Origin: Planctomycetaceae bacterium
GTDB taxonomy: Bacteria; Planctomycetota; Planctomycetia; Pirellulales; Pirellulaceae
NCBI GenBank assembly: GCA_007694185.1
Contig: RECD01000144.1
Location: 1-64,000 of the forward strand
DNA: 64,000 bases
Direction: 5' to 3'
Of this stretch, positions 44,761 to 54,665 are shown one piece after another; positions within the stretch are counted from its first letter, which is position 1; every line of letters begins with the position of its first letter. Made by a program: the position numbers and the translations under genes. The notes under the pieces were generated by a model. The model was not told where the DNA came from. It made no database searches and saw only the letters and a list, made by a program, of their open reading frames with translations.

Positions 44761-46809
44761 TCAGTCGACGTACAAGAATTCGTTGCTGTTGAGCATCGCG
44801 ATGGCGAGGGTCAAAAGCGCGTCATCGACGCGGCCATCCGGGCGTTCGCCGAGGTACTCGACCAACGGCCGCGATTCCTCCTGGCTCGGCGGTCGCGACA
44901 ACGTGATCAGGTAGAGGAGTTCGATCAGCCGCTCTCGGGTGGAACTCGTCCGCTCCGGCGATCCCGTCAAGGTCGCCTCCGGCAAGCACAGGGCCTCGCG
45001 GATCAGCCGGTCGCGAAGGTGGCTGGCGGCGTCGAAGGTGAGTTCGCTGTTGAGCATCAGCAGCGACTGGATCGGCGTCGTCGATTGGTCGCGGCGCCCG
45101 CAAACGGCCCCGGCATCGGGCCGGTCAAAGGCTTCGAAAATCGGGTACCGCAGGTTCCGTCGCGCGAACAAGTAGATACTGCGGCGGACATGGTCGGCCC
45201 GAGCGACGGCGGCTTTCCACTGCCCCTTCAATAAGGTTTCCGTCAATTCGCTGGGCAACGGCGGCATCACGCTGGGGCCACCCTGCCGAACGTCGAGTTC
45301 GCCGCTGACTGCCAGCATCGCATCGCGGATCAGTTCGCCTTCCAAACGGCGACGAGGATAACGGCTGTAGTGCCGGTTGTCGGGATCAACTTCCCGGTTG
45401 TGGCGGACCGCATTGGCGACTTCAGGATCGTCCGGCTCCCGATCGCCGGCCTGACGGTAGACAGCCGAACAGACGATCTCGCGGTGCAACCGTTTGAGAC
45501 TCCAGCCGCCATCTCGAAGTCGGCAGGCGAGGTGGTCGAGGAGTTCGGGGTGCGAGGGGCCGTCGGCGATGACGCCGAAGTCGTTCGGGTTGTCGGCCAA
45601 GCTGCGGCCGAAATGGTGTTGCCATACCCGGTTGGCGATCACGCGAGCCGTCAACGGGTTGTCCGACTCGAACAGCCAATCGGCAAAGTGAGCTCGCGGG
45701 TCGCCGCGATCGAAGCGTCGCTCCGATTTCTCCGCCGAAGATGCGGTGGCGGGCGGTCCCAAACTCGCGATCCGTGGCGGCCGGGGACGGACCTCAGGCC
45801 CGGGGTGATCGAGTTCCCCGCGATGGTACAGGCGTGCTGGCGGCGGGGACGGTTGCGACACCAAATGGCGGATCGGCGCGTCCCGTTTCAGCGGCGCGAT
45901 CGCCGGCTCGAAGATGGCCCGCAATCGGTAGAAATCAGCCTGGCTGATCGGGTCGTACTTGTGATCGTGGCACTGGGCACAGGCCATTTGCAAACCGAGC
46001 AAAACCTCACCGACCGTGCCGGTGATCTCGTTCAGTTTGTCGTGGCGGCGCAAGTCCTGTTCGTTGAGGTCGGGCATGTCCGGTCCGGCCAGACAAAACG
46101 TGGTCGCGATCACGTCGTCTTCGTTTTCCGTCAGGTCGCCCGCCAATTGCAGACGGACGAAGCGGTCGTACGGCATGTCTTCGTTCAGGGCGTCGATCAG
46201 CCATTGCCGATAACGCCACGCATCCGGCCGCACCTTGTCATGTTCGAACCCGTCGGTCTCGGCGAACCGGGCCAAATCGAGCCAATGCTGGGACCAACGA
46301 TGGCCGTACTCGGGCGAGGCCAACAACCGGGCGACCAACCGCTCGTAGGCTCCCGGCGAATCATCTTTCAGAAAACGGTCGATCTCTTCGGTCGTCGGCG
46401 GCAGCCCGATCAGATCGAAATGGAGCCGCCGCAAAAGCGTCAGCCGGTCGGCCTCCGGGAGCGGCCGCAGCGACCGATCGAGCAGTTCCTCTAGCACGAA
46501 TCGATCGATCTCGGACTCCAGCCAGGCGTCGGGAAGTTCGCTCGGTTCGCGAACCCGGGCGGCCAGCGATGTTCGGTCAGGCGGTCGAGGGATGATCAGC
46601 GGTTGATAGGCCCAGTGATCGCGATCGCTGTCGGTGATCGGGTATTCGTGGACAACATCCGGTTCGACCGGTTGGTTCGGGTCTTCGGCGCGAGCGTCGT
46701 CGGCACCGGCCAGCGCCGCCGGGATCAACGCTACCGTGATCAACGCGGTGAGCACGCAGCCAGCCATCGGGCGGCGAGAAAACGGGAACCGGAAATCGGT
46801 GGGGATCAT
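44761..46809 (-). CDS. DUF1549/DUF1553 protein (PSD1-like, pair 3)
   Basis: A secreted planctomycete protein of 682 residues, the shortest of the three PSD1-like proteins in the window. A signal peptide (GCVLTALITVALIPAALAGA) is followed directly by DUF1549 at about 85-300, which includes a CxxCH motif at C277-H281 (CAQCH), and DUF1553 at about 375-660. The separate N-terminal cytochrome-like domain of the first PSD1 protein is absent. The start codon overlaps the stop of the DUF1501 gene in an ATGA arrangement, showing translational coupling. Function is unknown. It ends 64 bp from the convergent ceramidase-like gene. Confidence 0.93.
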   Translation of the reverse strand: MIPTDFRFPFSRRPMAGCVLTALITVALIPAALAGADDARAEDPNQPVEPDVVHEYPITDSDRDHWAYQPLIIPRPPDRTSLAARVREPSELPDAWLESEIDRFVLEELLDRSLRPLPEADRLTLLRRLHFDLIGLPPTTEEIDRFLKDDSPGAYERLVARLLASPEYGHRWSQHWLDLARFAETDGFEHDKVRPDAWRYRQWLIDALNEDMPYDRFVRLQLAGDLTENEDDVIATTFCLAGPDMPDLNEQDLRRHDKLNEITGTVGEVLLGLQMACAQCHDHKYDPISQADFYRLRAIFEPAIAPLKRDAPIRHLVSQPSPPPARLYHRGELDHPGPEVRPRPPRIASLGPPATASSAEKSERRFDRGDPRAHFADWLFESDNPLTARVIANRVWQHHFGRSLADNPNDFGVIADGPSHPELLDHLACRLRDGGWSLKRLHREIVCSAVYRQAGDREPDDPEVANAVRHNREVDPDNRHYSRYPRRRLEGELIRDAMLAVSGELDVRQGGPSVMPPLPSELTETLLKGQWKAAVARADHVRRSIYLFARRNLRYPIFEAFDRPDAGAVCGRRDQSTTPIQSLLMLNSELTFDAASHLRDRLIREALCLPEATLTGSPERTSSTRERLIELLYLITLSRPPSQEESRPLVEYLGERPDGRVDDALLTLAIAMLNSNEFLYVD

Positions 46810-48245
46810 ACCAACACCTCGCTGACGATGCGGGCGTCGTCGGTGGGGCCGATCAGCCGCTCTTCCAGCCCGTTGTGATAATGACTGAGGCGTCGTGGGT
46901 CGACGCCCAGGAGGTGTAGTAGGGTGGCGTGAAAGTCACTGATCGACACGCGGTCCGAGATCGCCCGCAACCCGATCGGGTCGGTTTGGCCGTACGCGAT
47001 CCCACCTCGGACGGCGCCTCCGGCCAACCAGATCGAGTAGCCCCAAGGGTTGTGATCGCGTCCCTTCCCCGATTCGCTCATCGGCATCCGGCCGAACTCA
47101 CCGCCCCAGATCACGAGCGTGTCGTCCCACAGTCCCAACCCCTTCAGGTCGCTCAACAAGGCCGCGACCGGGCGATCGGTGGCCGCGCAGTGCTGGGTGT
47201 GGTTCTTCAGGACATCGTTGTGAGCGTCCCAGCCGTTCGTGTCGCCGGAGTAGACCTGGACGAAACGGACACCGCGTTGGAGCATCCGCCGCGCCAGCAA
47301 GCAGCGGGTGCCGAAATCCTGTGTCACGGCTTGATCGATGCCGTACAGCCGTCGGGTCGTTTCGGTTTCGTCGTTCAGGTCGACCAAATCGGTCGCCGAC
47401 GACTGCATTCGAAACGCCAATTCGTAAGCTTCGATCCGCGCCGCCAAGCGGTCATCCGGTTCGCGGCCGCGGCGGTGCTCTTGGTTGAATCGCTGCAACC
47501 AATCGAGCGCTTCGCGTTGCCGCTGAGGCGACATCCCTTCCGGTGGCCGCAGGTGCAGGATCGGTTGTGGCCCGCCGCGCATCGTGACGCCCTGAAAGGA
47601 GGCGGGCAGAAAGCCGCTTCCCCAGGCCGGCGGGCCCCCTTTTAAACCACCGGCGGGATCGGGCAAGACGACGAACGCCGGCAAGTCCTGCGTTTCGCTA
47701 CCCAACCCATAAGCGACCCAACTGCCGACGCTCGGGCGTCCCATCCGGATGCTGCCCGTGTTCCACTGATAGACCGACTGGGGGTGATTGACGCTGTCGC
47801 CGTGCATCCCACGGAGCACGCACAGGTCATCGGCGTGGCGGGCGATTTCGGGGAGGAAATCGCTGATTTCGAGCCCCGATTCGCCGCGGGGGCGAAAGGG
47901 CTTCAGCGGCCCCAGCAGCGGGTTTTGCGCGACGTTGCGCCGCGTCCTGACCGGCCCAAAACCAGCGGGAACGGGTTGGCCGGCGAGCCGCGCCAACTCG
48001 GGTTTGGGGTCGAACAGGTCGACATGGCTCGGGCCGCCGTGCATGAACAGCCAGAGGATCCGCTTGACCCGCGCCCGGCGGGGATCGTACCACGGGCGAT
48101 CGGCGGTAGTCGCCGCCCGCACGGACTCGGTCTCGCCGGCCAACATCGCGGTCAAAGCCAACGACCCGAAACCGCCTCCGGCAGATTGCAAAAAGGCGCG
48201 GCGATCCGGGCCGGTCGAAGGGCGAGTTGGGGACATGGCGGTCAC
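46806..48245 (-). CDS. DUF1501 domain protein (pair 3)
   Basis: The third DUF1501 protein, 479 residues. A twin-arginine-like DRRAFLQSAGG near residue 15 leads a short hydrophobic signal, so Tat export is likely. The core motifs LWLFMHGGPSHVDLFDPKP, VQVYSGDTNGWDAHND and WGGEFGRMPMSESGKGRDHNP are all present. Its last codon overlaps the start of the PSD1-like gene (ATGA), and it begins four bases after the PhoD-like gene stops. The three genes are therefore one transcription unit: phosphodiesterase first, then DUF1501, then PSD1. The joint occurrence suggests the pair serves whatever substrate PhoD and the convergent ceramidase act on; this is inference. Confidence 0.93.
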   Translation of the reverse strand: MTAMSPTRPSTGPDRRAFLQSAGGGFGSLALTAMLAGETESVRAATTADRPWYDPRRARVKRILWLFMHGGPSHVDLFDPKPELARLAGQPVPAGFGPVRTRRNVAQNPLLGPLKPFRPRGESGLEISDFLPEIARHADDLCVLRGMHGDSVNHPQSVYQWNTGSIRMGRPSVGSWVAYGLGSETQDLPAFVVLPDPAGGLKGGPPAWGSGFLPASFQGVTMRGGPQPILHLRPPEGMSPQRQREALDWLQRFNQEHRRGREPDDRLAARIEAYELAFRMQSSATDLVDLNDETETTRRLYGIDQAVTQDFGTRCLLARRMLQRGVRFVQVYSGDTNGWDAHNDVLKNHTQHCAATDRPVAALLSDLKGLGLWDDTLVIWGGEFGRMPMSESGKGRDHNPWGYSIWLAGGAVRGGIAYGQTDPIGLRAISDRVSISDFHATLLHLLGVDPRRLSHYHNGLEERLIGPTDDARIVSEVLV

Positions 48246-48249
48246 TCGT

Positions 48250-50562
48250 TCAGCGGATGTGGTTGGTCACCCCGTTGTCGTCTTGATGGATCGTAACCGG
48301 CCAACCGGGGAATTGGTTTTCCGGCTTGCCGTCGGTGGCGTCGACCAGAAAACGAAACGCCTCGACGAGATAAGTCTTCGCCTCCGGGTCGATCGTCACC
48401 ATCGCAAAACCGCTCCCCTTCTGGTGGGCTCGTCGGTAGCGATGCGTCTCCGACGCGACCTCGGGGTTGCCGACAGCGTAGACATAAATCGGGTTGCCCA
48501 AGCCGTCGAGGTACTCGCCGGTATTCGGCAGGCCGTGTTCGGGGCGATTCCGGTGGGGGATACCGAGTTCGTCGGGTCTCCACCAACGAGGATAACCGAC
48601 CGCGATCGCCGGCGTGCAAAATGACCACAGGCTGTCGCGCTGCCGCTCGACGCCGTATTGCACCAGCGACGCCAAGTGTTGGTCGCCGTTGACGTGCAGG
48701 GCACGCGACCCGACGAGCGATCGCAACGCTTCGTTCCGAGGGGTTTGAGGCCAACCGCCACTGTCGAGGTCCGCCTTGAGGTAACCGTCGTACTTGCCGT
48801 GGTGCGTGGCGACGTTCGCGAAGACGGTTTGGCTGAGCAACACCTTCATCCGATGCCCGCGCCAATCGGCGGACCAGTCGCGCAAGAACGCCTCCTGCCG
48901 ATCCCCCAGCAACACCAGGCCGGGTTGGTCGAGTGAGGCGGTGTCGAAGTCGGGTGACAACACATGATCGGCCCGCGGGGCGTCCGTCTGGACCCGTTCG
49001 GGGCCGCTCTTGAATTGCCGGTCGGCGATGATCGCGAAGCTCGTGTCGCCATACACGAGGTCGCCGTGATAGACGCTGATGTCCTGCTTGACCCGTTCGC
49101 GGTCAGGAAAGTCGGGATGATGCGAGGTGCAGGTGGTGTGGACGACGTTGACCATGCGGGCGGGTTGGTGGTAACCGCCACGCGAAGGGTTACCTGGGTT
49201 TTCCGAGAAATCCATCGGGGCACCGGCCTCGCCCCAGACGTTCCCTTGGAAGACGTCGTGATCGTCCGGCAGGACGACCGTGGGACGCGACCGCATCGCC
49301 TCGCCAAACGCCCAGCCGAACTGATAGTACTTGCGAAGGTAATTCAGGATCGCCGGTGCGGCCGGGCCGCGAATGACGCCGAAACCGCCATGGCTTTCGT
49401 AGAGCTGGTCGCCGGAAAAATAGAGCAGGTCGGGGTCGAGTCGCAGCAGGTTGTCGACGACCGGTTGGTAGGGGAACGCGTAGTCGTTTTGGCAGGTCAT
49501 CGCGGCCATCCGAAGGGGCCGCCCCACGGGCTGCGCGGCGATCACGCCGTCGCGAACGGTCACGGTCGGTTCCCCATCGCGATGCCGCTCGGCATAAACC
49601 AATTGATACGGGGTCGCTCGGGTGGCGTCCCAGCGTGGCAGCCGAAAGGTCGCGGTCCAAGCGTCCGGATCGAGTCCCGACACGCCGACCGACTGCCAAT
49701 CCCCACCCGCGTCCTGAAGCCGAAGTTCGACCTGGCGATTGTCGTCTTCCCCCAGCGGTCCGGTCAGGGCGGACAGCTTCAGCACGAAGCCGTCCTCCGA
49801 CCTCGAATCGCTGAGCGTGTACATCGACCAAAGGATCGGGCCGAATCGATGTTCGGGGGTGACCGTGAAGGCCTCGCCGACGAGCGACCAGCGCGAGAAT
49901 CGGTAGCGGTTGCGGCCCGCCTGTTGGGCTTGAGCTCGCGGCGCGGGAGGCGCGAAGTTGTTGACCAAGGCGACGTTGCCGAGCAACCGTTCGCTAGGAA
50001 AAAACTGGGACAACTCCCCCAGCGACCCGCCCGTTTCGGTCACTGCTGCGAGCGACAATTCCACGCCATCTTCGCGTGGTTTGCCGGTCAACGACAGCAC
50101 CACCGGCTGAGCCCAATCGTGGTCGGCCAGTTCGCCCGTTCGGCCGCCGAGCTTCAGCCGCCCGTCGTTGATGCCCGCCTCGATGCCGCCGGCGGCAAAG
50201 CAGTTGCTGCGGTATTCGTTCAAGTCGCTGCGGACGCCGATGCGGAAGCCGGCTCCGCCCCCTCGTGCCCCCGCTTCGACCAATCGCACCCGAACCGACA
50301 TTTCGAAAGGCCGAGACGGATCGGTCAACTGGTGCGTCAGCGAGTGAATGTTTCGGCCGCCGCCACCGAAGACGCATTCGGCCTCCCCGTCGATCAATCG
50401 CCAATCTTCCATCGGGTTGGCCCAGCAGTCGGGCCCCAACCAGACGCGATCGAAACTCTGTTCCCAGGCGGGTTGCGCCGCGGCAACGGCGGGGCCGATA
50501 ACGAACAGAAAACCCAAGGCGCCTGGCAGGAATCGACAACATCGGCCGAGCGGTTCGTTCAT
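48250..50562 (-). CDS. PhoD-like alkaline phosphatase/phosphodiesterase with N-terminal domain
   Basis: A secreted metallophosphatase of 770 residues from ATG 50562. A signal peptide ([19 protein letters not shown]) precedes a beta-rich region of about 200 residues resembling a LamG/concanavalin-like domain ([16 protein letters not shown]). The C-terminal PhoD core begins near residue 340, with [11 protein letters not shown], the diagnostic [10 protein letters not shown] and the late [15 protein letters not shown] metal motif. PhoD enzymes use Fe and Ca and hydrolyse phosphomono- and diesters. The added N-terminal domain suggests binding to a polymer or surface. It heads an operon with DUF1501 and a PSD1-like gene. 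An orthodox pho box was not identified upstream by eye. Confidence 0.88.
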   Translation of the reverse strand: MNEPLGRCCRFLPGALGFLFVIGPAVAAAQPAWEQSFDRVWLGPDCWANPMEDWRLIDGEAECVFGGGGRNIHSLTHQLTDPSRPFEMSVRVRLVEAGARGGGAGFRIGVRSDLNEYRSNCFAAGGIEAGINDGRLKLGGRTGELADHDWAQPVVLSLTGKPREDGVELSLAAVTETGGSLGELSQFFPSERLLGNVALVNNFAPPAPRAQAQQAGRNRYRFSRWSLVGEAFTVTPEHRFGPILWSMYTLSDSRSEDGFVLKLSALTGPLGEDDNRQVELRLQDAGGDWQSVGVSGLDPDAWTATFRLPRWDATRATPYQLVYAERHRDGEPTVTVRDGVIAAQPVGRPLRMAAMTCQNDYAFPYQPVVDNLLRLDPDLLYFSGDQLYESHGGFGVIRGPAAPAILNYLRKYYQFGWAFGEAMRSRPTVVLPDDHDVFQGNVWGEAGAPMDFSENPGNPSRGGYHQPARMVNVVHTTCTSHHPDFPDRERVKQDISVYHGDLVYGDTSFAIIADRQFKSGPERVQTDAPRADHVLSPDFDTASLDQPGLVLLGDRQEAFLRDWSADWRGHRMKVLLSQTVFANVATHHGKYDGYLKADLDSGGWPQTPRNEALRSLVGSRALHVNGDQHLASLVQYGVERQRDSLWSFCTPAIAVGYPRWWRPDELGIPHRNRPEHGLPNTGEYLDGLGNPIYVYAVGNPEVASETHRYRRAHQKGSGFAMVTIDPEAKTYLVEAFRFLVDATDGKPENQFPGWPVTIHQDDNGVTNHIR

Positions 50563-50730
50563 ACGAATCAGACCCAAAAAAGGAGGACGAGGGGCGAATC
50601 AGGCAGGACCGGAAATCACGCTCACAGCGGATGCGTCCTGAGATGCGGATCGGCGGTGCCCAGGAAAGGCCGGGCCGCGAACTAAATCAAAGATCGATTG
50701 CGGGACGAGTCGGTGACCGGGTTCGCTCGG

Positions 50731-52140
50731 TCAGCGTGGCAATTGCCCGAGGCGGTTCCATAACGCAGCGCTGGCGAGTGTGCCCCGATGATAATCCTCC
50801 ACGCTGAACTTTTCGTTGGGACTGTGAGCGCCGTCGTCGTTCAGCCCCCAGCCGAGCAACAGGCAATCGGCACCGAGTTCCGCTTGGAACTTGGCGACGA
50901 TCGGGATCGAGCCCCCTTCGCGGATCATCACCGGCGCAACACCGAAAGCCTCTTCGATCGCGGCTTTGGCGGCCGTGATGAAGGGGCTGGTGGTCGATGA
51001 GATCATGGCGGGGGCACCGTGCCCCGGTTCGATCGAAAGGGTCACACCAGCCGGGAGGTGTTGGTGCAAATGCCGACTGACCGCGGCTGCGACCTTGTCC
51101 GGGTCTTGGCCCGGCGTCAGGCGGAAAGAAAACTTGGCGGAGGCGAACGACGGAATGATCGTTTTGCCGCCCTCCCCTTGGTGCCCTGAGGTCAGGCCGT
51201 TGACATCGAAGGTCGGCCTCGCCCAGCGGCGGACGTTGCTCGAAAAGCCGGCTTCGCCGAACAATGTCGGCACCGCCAGTTCTTGGGCCAACTGCGCGTC
51301 GTCACTGGGCAACCCGTCGATCAGGCCGATTTCCTCCGCCGACAGCGGGATGCAACCGTCATAGAAGCCTTCGACCGAGATCCGGCCGTCCGCGTCGATC
51401 ATCGAGTTGATCAGTTGGCAGAGCGCGATCGCGGGATTTTTGACGGCACCGCCGAAGCTGCCGCTGTGCAGATCCTGCTTCGGGCCGTCGACCCGGATCT
51501 CCATCGCCAGGATGCCCCGCAAGCCGTACGTGATCGCAGGTTGCCCGTCGGCGTACTGGCTGTTGTCGCTGATCACGACGCAGTCGCACGCCAGCAAGTC
51601 GGCCAACTCGGGCAGGGCCTGATTCAGCCCATCGCTGCCGACTTCTTCTTCGCCTTCGATCAGGAACTTGATCTGCACCGGCAGCGGCCTGCCGGTGGAC
51701 AGCCAACGGACGACGCTTTGGACGTGCGTCAACACCTGCCCCTTGTCGTCCGTCGCGCCGCGGGCGAACAGGTTGCCGTCGCGGATCGTCGGTTCGAAGG
51801 GGCCGCTGATCCACAACTCCAGCGGCTCGGGTGGCTGGACGTCGTAATGCCCATAGACCAGCACCACCGGCGCCCCGGGGACGGCGGGGGTTTCGGCGTA
51901 GACCAAATCGAAGCCGCAGGTCGGGATGCGGCGGGTCAGGAGCCCGCCGCTGCGGAGCTTGTTTTCGATCCAATCCGCCGCCGATTTCATTTCGCCGACA
52001 GCCCTCGGATCGCTGCTGATGCTGCCGATCCGCAACCACTGGCAGAGCTCGTCCAACGCCTCGTCGCGGTCCCGTTGCAATCGCTCGTGAATGGGGGGCG
52101 GAAGGGGATCGGTCGGCGATGCGGGTGACAACGAATTCAT
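50731..52140 (-). CDS. M20-family dipeptidase
   Basis: A dipeptidase of the M20/M25 family, 469 residues from ATG 52140 (a TTG four codons upstream is possible). Zinc ligands are in VLVYGHYDVQPPEP and ARGATDDKGQVLTH, and the catalytic glutamate is in IEGEEEVGSDGL. A dimerisation domain carries LHSGSFGGAVKNP. The pattern is that of carnosine-dipeptidase-like cytosolic enzymes common in many bacteria. It is divergent from clpS, sharing a 191-bp upstream region, and is upstream of the PhoD gene on the same strand. Confidence 0.9.
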   Translation of the reverse strand: MNSLSPASPTDPLPPPIHERLQRDRDEALDELCQWLRIGSISSDPRAVGEMKSAADWIENKLRSGGLLTRRIPTCGFDLVYAETPAVPGAPVVLVYGHYDVQPPEPLELWISGPFEPTIRDGNLFARGATDDKGQVLTHVQSVVRWLSTGRPLPVQIKFLIEGEEEVGSDGLNQALPELADLLACDCVVISDNSQYADGQPAITYGLRGILAMEIRVDGPKQDLHSGSFGGAVKNPAIALCQLINSMIDADGRISVEGFYDGCIPLSAEEIGLIDGLPSDDAQLAQELAVPTLFGEAGFSSNVRRWARPTFDVNGLTSGHQGEGGKTIIPSFASAKFSFRLTPGQDPDKVAAAVSRHLHQHLPAGVTLSIEPGHGAPAMISSTTSPFITAAKAAIEEAFGVAPVMIREGGSIPIVAKFQAELGADCLLLGWGLNDDGAHSPNEKFSVEDYHRGTLASAALWNRLGQLPR

Positions 52141-52230
52141 GGGGGGCGTCAATCCGGGTGTGACCGTTACAGTTTCCGATCTGCGGCCGCCGCGGCCGAG
52201 AAAAACCCCCGGGAGCGATACAAAAAGGAT

Positions 52231-52259
52231 TTCCGCGCCAGCCCGAGGTCCCTTACAAT
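52231..52259 (+). promoter_or_regulatory. Putative clpS promoter
   Basis: A TACAAT hexamer at 52254-52259 is a good -10 match; 17 bases upstream lies TTCCGC (52231-52236), a weak -35. It is 72 bp before the clpS ATG at 52332, inside a short spacer between divergent genes, so the placement is sensible. It is a pattern-based prediction only. Confidence 0.4.
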
Positions 52260-52331
52260 ATACGCCCGACGTCGGGACCGATGGGATGGGCCTCCGGCGG
52301 ACGTATTCAGGACCTCACGAGTGCGATAACG

Positions 52332-52709
52332 ATGTCAGACAACCAGGCCGTCTTGGATGAAACGATTGTCCGCCGCCCGGTCGAGACCGAGCCCGAGCGT
52401 CAGCGCAAGCGGGATACCGAGAAAGACGACCGGCAAAAACCGCAACCACGGTACAACGTGATCCTGTGGGACGACCCGGACCACAGCTACGAGTACGTGG
52501 TCGCGATGGTGAAGGAGTTGTTCCGGTTCCCGATCGAGCGTGGTTTTCAAATCGCGAAGGAGGTCGATTCGTCTGGCCGTGCGATCCTGCTGACCACCAC
52601 CCGAGAACACGCGGAACTGAAACGGGACCAGATCCATGCCTTCGGCAAAGATCAGTACATCGAACGCTGCAAGGGCAGCATGTCGGCGACGATCGAACCG
52701 ATGGGCTGA
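52332..52709 (+). CDS. clpS: ATP-dependent Clp protease adaptor ClpS
   Basis: A ClpS adaptor of 125 residues from ATG 52332 (MSDNQAVLDE). It docks on the ClpA/ClpC N-domain and delivers N-end-rule substrates to ClpP. The conserved stretch YNVILWDDPDHSYEYVV contains the docking and specificity residues, followed by FRFPIERGFQIAKEVDSSGR and TREHAELKRDQIHAFG. Compared with enteric ClpS it has a longer charged N-terminal arm. The neighbouring Clp ATPase and protease genes are elsewhere. Confidence 0.9.
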   Translation: MSDNQAVLDETIVRRPVETEPERQRKRDTEKDDRQKPQPRYNVILWDDPDHSYEYVVAMVKELFRFPIERGFQIAKEVDSSGRAILLTTTREHAELKRDQIHAFGKDQYIERCKGSMSATIEPMG

Positions 52710-52888
52710 CGGATCGCGACCTTGCCGATTCGGCCGCAGCAGCCGGTTGCTAGCAAAGTCGCATTTTTCTGACGAAAGATCGCCGGTTCAGGCGGCTTGA
52801 TATTCACCGACGCTGCCGGACCTGCGATACTGACCGCCGGTCGCTGAGCGGCCTTCTTCCTCGCCCCGTCCCCGGTCGGAAGCCACGC

Positions 52889-53734
52889 ATGAAACGGATC
52901 TCGTTGAGCCAGTTGACCACGTTGCGTTGGGACCTGAATCGAGATTTGGATGCGGCGATAGAGCGAGGCCTGGGAGGGGTCGGACTGTGGCGGCCGAAGG
53001 TTGAGGACATCGGGCACGATGAAACGCTCGACCTGCTCCAGACAACCGGCTTGAAACCCTCTTCATTGTCTTGGGCGGGCGGTTTCACCGGCAGTGACGG
53101 CCGACGCTACAACGACGCGGTCGATGACGCGATCGAGGCGGTGGAACTGGCCTATCGACTCGGTGTCGAAACGCTCGTGATTCTGCCGGGCGGCCGCAAC
53201 AACCACATCCGCAGGCACCTGCACAAGACGATCTGCCAGGCGTTGGTGGAGGTCAATTCGATAGCGGCCAGTTGGGGCGTGCGATTGGCGATCGAACCGT
53301 TTCACCCGGGCTGTGGTGACGAGTGGTCCTTCCTGAGTGACGTTCGCGCCACGCTCGACGTGATCACGTCGATCGGAGACGAAAACGTCGGGCTGACGCT
53401 CGACACCTATCACCTGGGGATGGACGACGACCTGCTGCTCGACCTGCCGGAAATCATCCCGCACGTGCAGTTGGTGCAATTGGGCGACGGCCGACACAGC
53501 CCGCTCGGCGAAATGAACCGCTGTCTCTTGGGAGACGGCCGCGTGCCGATCCCCGCGATCCTGGAAACGCTCGCCAACTGCGGCTACGACCGCTGGATCG
53601 AGATCGAGGTGCTCGGTCAAGATGTCGAACTGCTGGGCTACGACACCGTCCTCGATCGATCCATGCGGTACCTCGAACAGTTCCGCGACTTGGTCGAACA
53701 GGTTTCGCCCGGGTCTACTCGAGAAAAATCTTGA
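52889..53734 (+). CDS. Sugar phosphate isomerase/epimerase-like protein (xylose isomerase-like TIM barrel)
   Basis: A TIM-barrel protein of 281 residues in the AP endonuclease 2/xylose-isomerase-like superfamily. Metal-site candidates are the Glu of LAIEPFHPG, the Asp/His of LTLDTYHLGMDDD, the His of IIPHVQLVQLGDG and the Glu of RWIEIEVLG. Such proteins act as isomerases, epimerases or dehydratases on sugars and inositols; planctomycetes have many. No signal peptide is present. The last 20 bp overlap the convergent LRR gene. Substrate unknown. Confidence 0.86.
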   Translation: MKRISLSQLTTLRWDLNRDLDAAIERGLGGVGLWRPKVEDIGHDETLDLLQTTGLKPSSLSWAGGFTGSDGRRYNDAVDDAIEAVELAYRLGVETLVILPGGRNNHIRRHLHKTICQALVEVNSIAASWGVRLAIEPFHPGCGDEWSFLSDVRATLDVITSIGDENVGLTLDTYHLGMDDDLLLDLPEIIPHVQLVQLGDGRHSPLGEMNRCLLGDGRVPIPAILETLANCGYDRWIEIEVLGQDVELLGYDTVLDRSMRYLEQFRDLVEQVSPGSTREKS

Positions 53735-54665
53735 CGCCGGCCTGCTTCAAGGCTTCCATCTGCTCGCCCGCCGCCGCTTCGCTCAGCGGGTTGTCGCCGA
53801 CGTAGAGCTTCAGATAAGGGGCGAACCGCTTTTCCCCCTCGGCATCGGCCTTGCACATCTCCACGAGCGGCGCAAGATCCACGATCAGGTTGTCCGTCAA
53901 CAGCAGGAAGTCCAACTCACGAAGCGTGGTCAGCGGCGCCAACGATTCGACCGCGTTGTTCCGCAGGTCGAGCATCGTCAGCCAAGACAGGCCGCTGACC
54001 GGTTCCAACCGGGTCAGTCGATTGCCCGAAGCGTCCAACGACCAGATTTTGCTGAGGCCTGCGATCGGTTCGAGCGACTTGAGCCGGTTGTTGGCGACGT
54101 ACAGCGTCCGCAGGTTGCTCATCTCGCCCAGCGGCGACAAGTCGGTCACCTTGTTCCGCGACAGATCGAGCAACTGGACGGCGGTCAAACCCTGCAGCGG
54201 CTTCAGATCCTGGATCCGATTGCCCGCGAGCGTTACCGACTGCAGCCGGCTCAGCTTGGCCAGCGGTTCCAAATCCTCGATCTCGTTATCCGCCAGATCG
54301 ACCAACATGACGGCGACGCAGTTTTCGATGCCCGCCAGGCTCTTGATCCCTTTGCCGCGGCCGATCACCCGTGAAATGTTCTTCACGTCGTCCGCCGTCA
54401 ACGGTTCCTCGTTGTACCGCTTCTCGTAGACCTCGGCTCGGACGGCCGCTTCCAAACCGGGGTCGGGAAACAGCTTGGCAGGGGGCGCCGGCTCCTCAGC
54501 AGGTGCCTCCGCAGCCGGTTCCTGTGGCTCGTCAGCAGCCCGGACATGGCTCACACCGCCCGCGGTGAGTACGACCAAACTCATCAGCCACGGGGCGACC
54601 GAGGTGCGAAAAAACGGGATGCGTGCGGGCAATGGGCAGGAAAACAAAGAGAAAGCCGATTTCAT
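53715..54665 (-). CDS. Leucine-rich-repeat protein (SDS22/internalin type)
   Basis: A secreted or periplasmic protein of 316 residues from ATG 54665. A signal sequence (SVAPWLMSLVVLTAGGVSHVRA) is followed by an Ala/Glu/Pro-rich linker, then 7-8 leucine-rich repeats of about 22 residues (for example LSRLQSVTLAGNRIQDLKPL and SNLRTLYVANNRLKSLEPIAGL). The repeats match the bacterial SDS22-like class used for protein binding. The cap segment KRFAPYLKLYVGDNPL closes the array. It is probably a surface or periplasmic binding protein; the ligand is unknown. It overlaps the convergent TIM-barrel gene by 20 bp. Confidence 0.85.
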   Translation of the reverse strand: MKSAFSLFSCPLPARIPFFRTSVAPWLMSLVVLTAGGVSHVRAADEPQEPAAEAPAEEPAPPAKLFPDPGLEAAVRAEVYEKRYNEEPLTADDVKNISRVIGRGKGIKSLAGIENCVAVMLVDLADNEIEDLEPLAKLSRLQSVTLAGNRIQDLKPLQGLTAVQLLDLSRNKVTDLSPLGEMSNLRTLYVANNRLKSLEPIAGLSKIWSLDASGNRLTRLEPVSGLSWLTMLDLRNNAVESLAPLTTLRELDFLLLTDNLIVDLAPLVEMCKADAEGEKRFAPYLKLYVGDNPLSEAAAGEQMEALKQAGVKIFLE

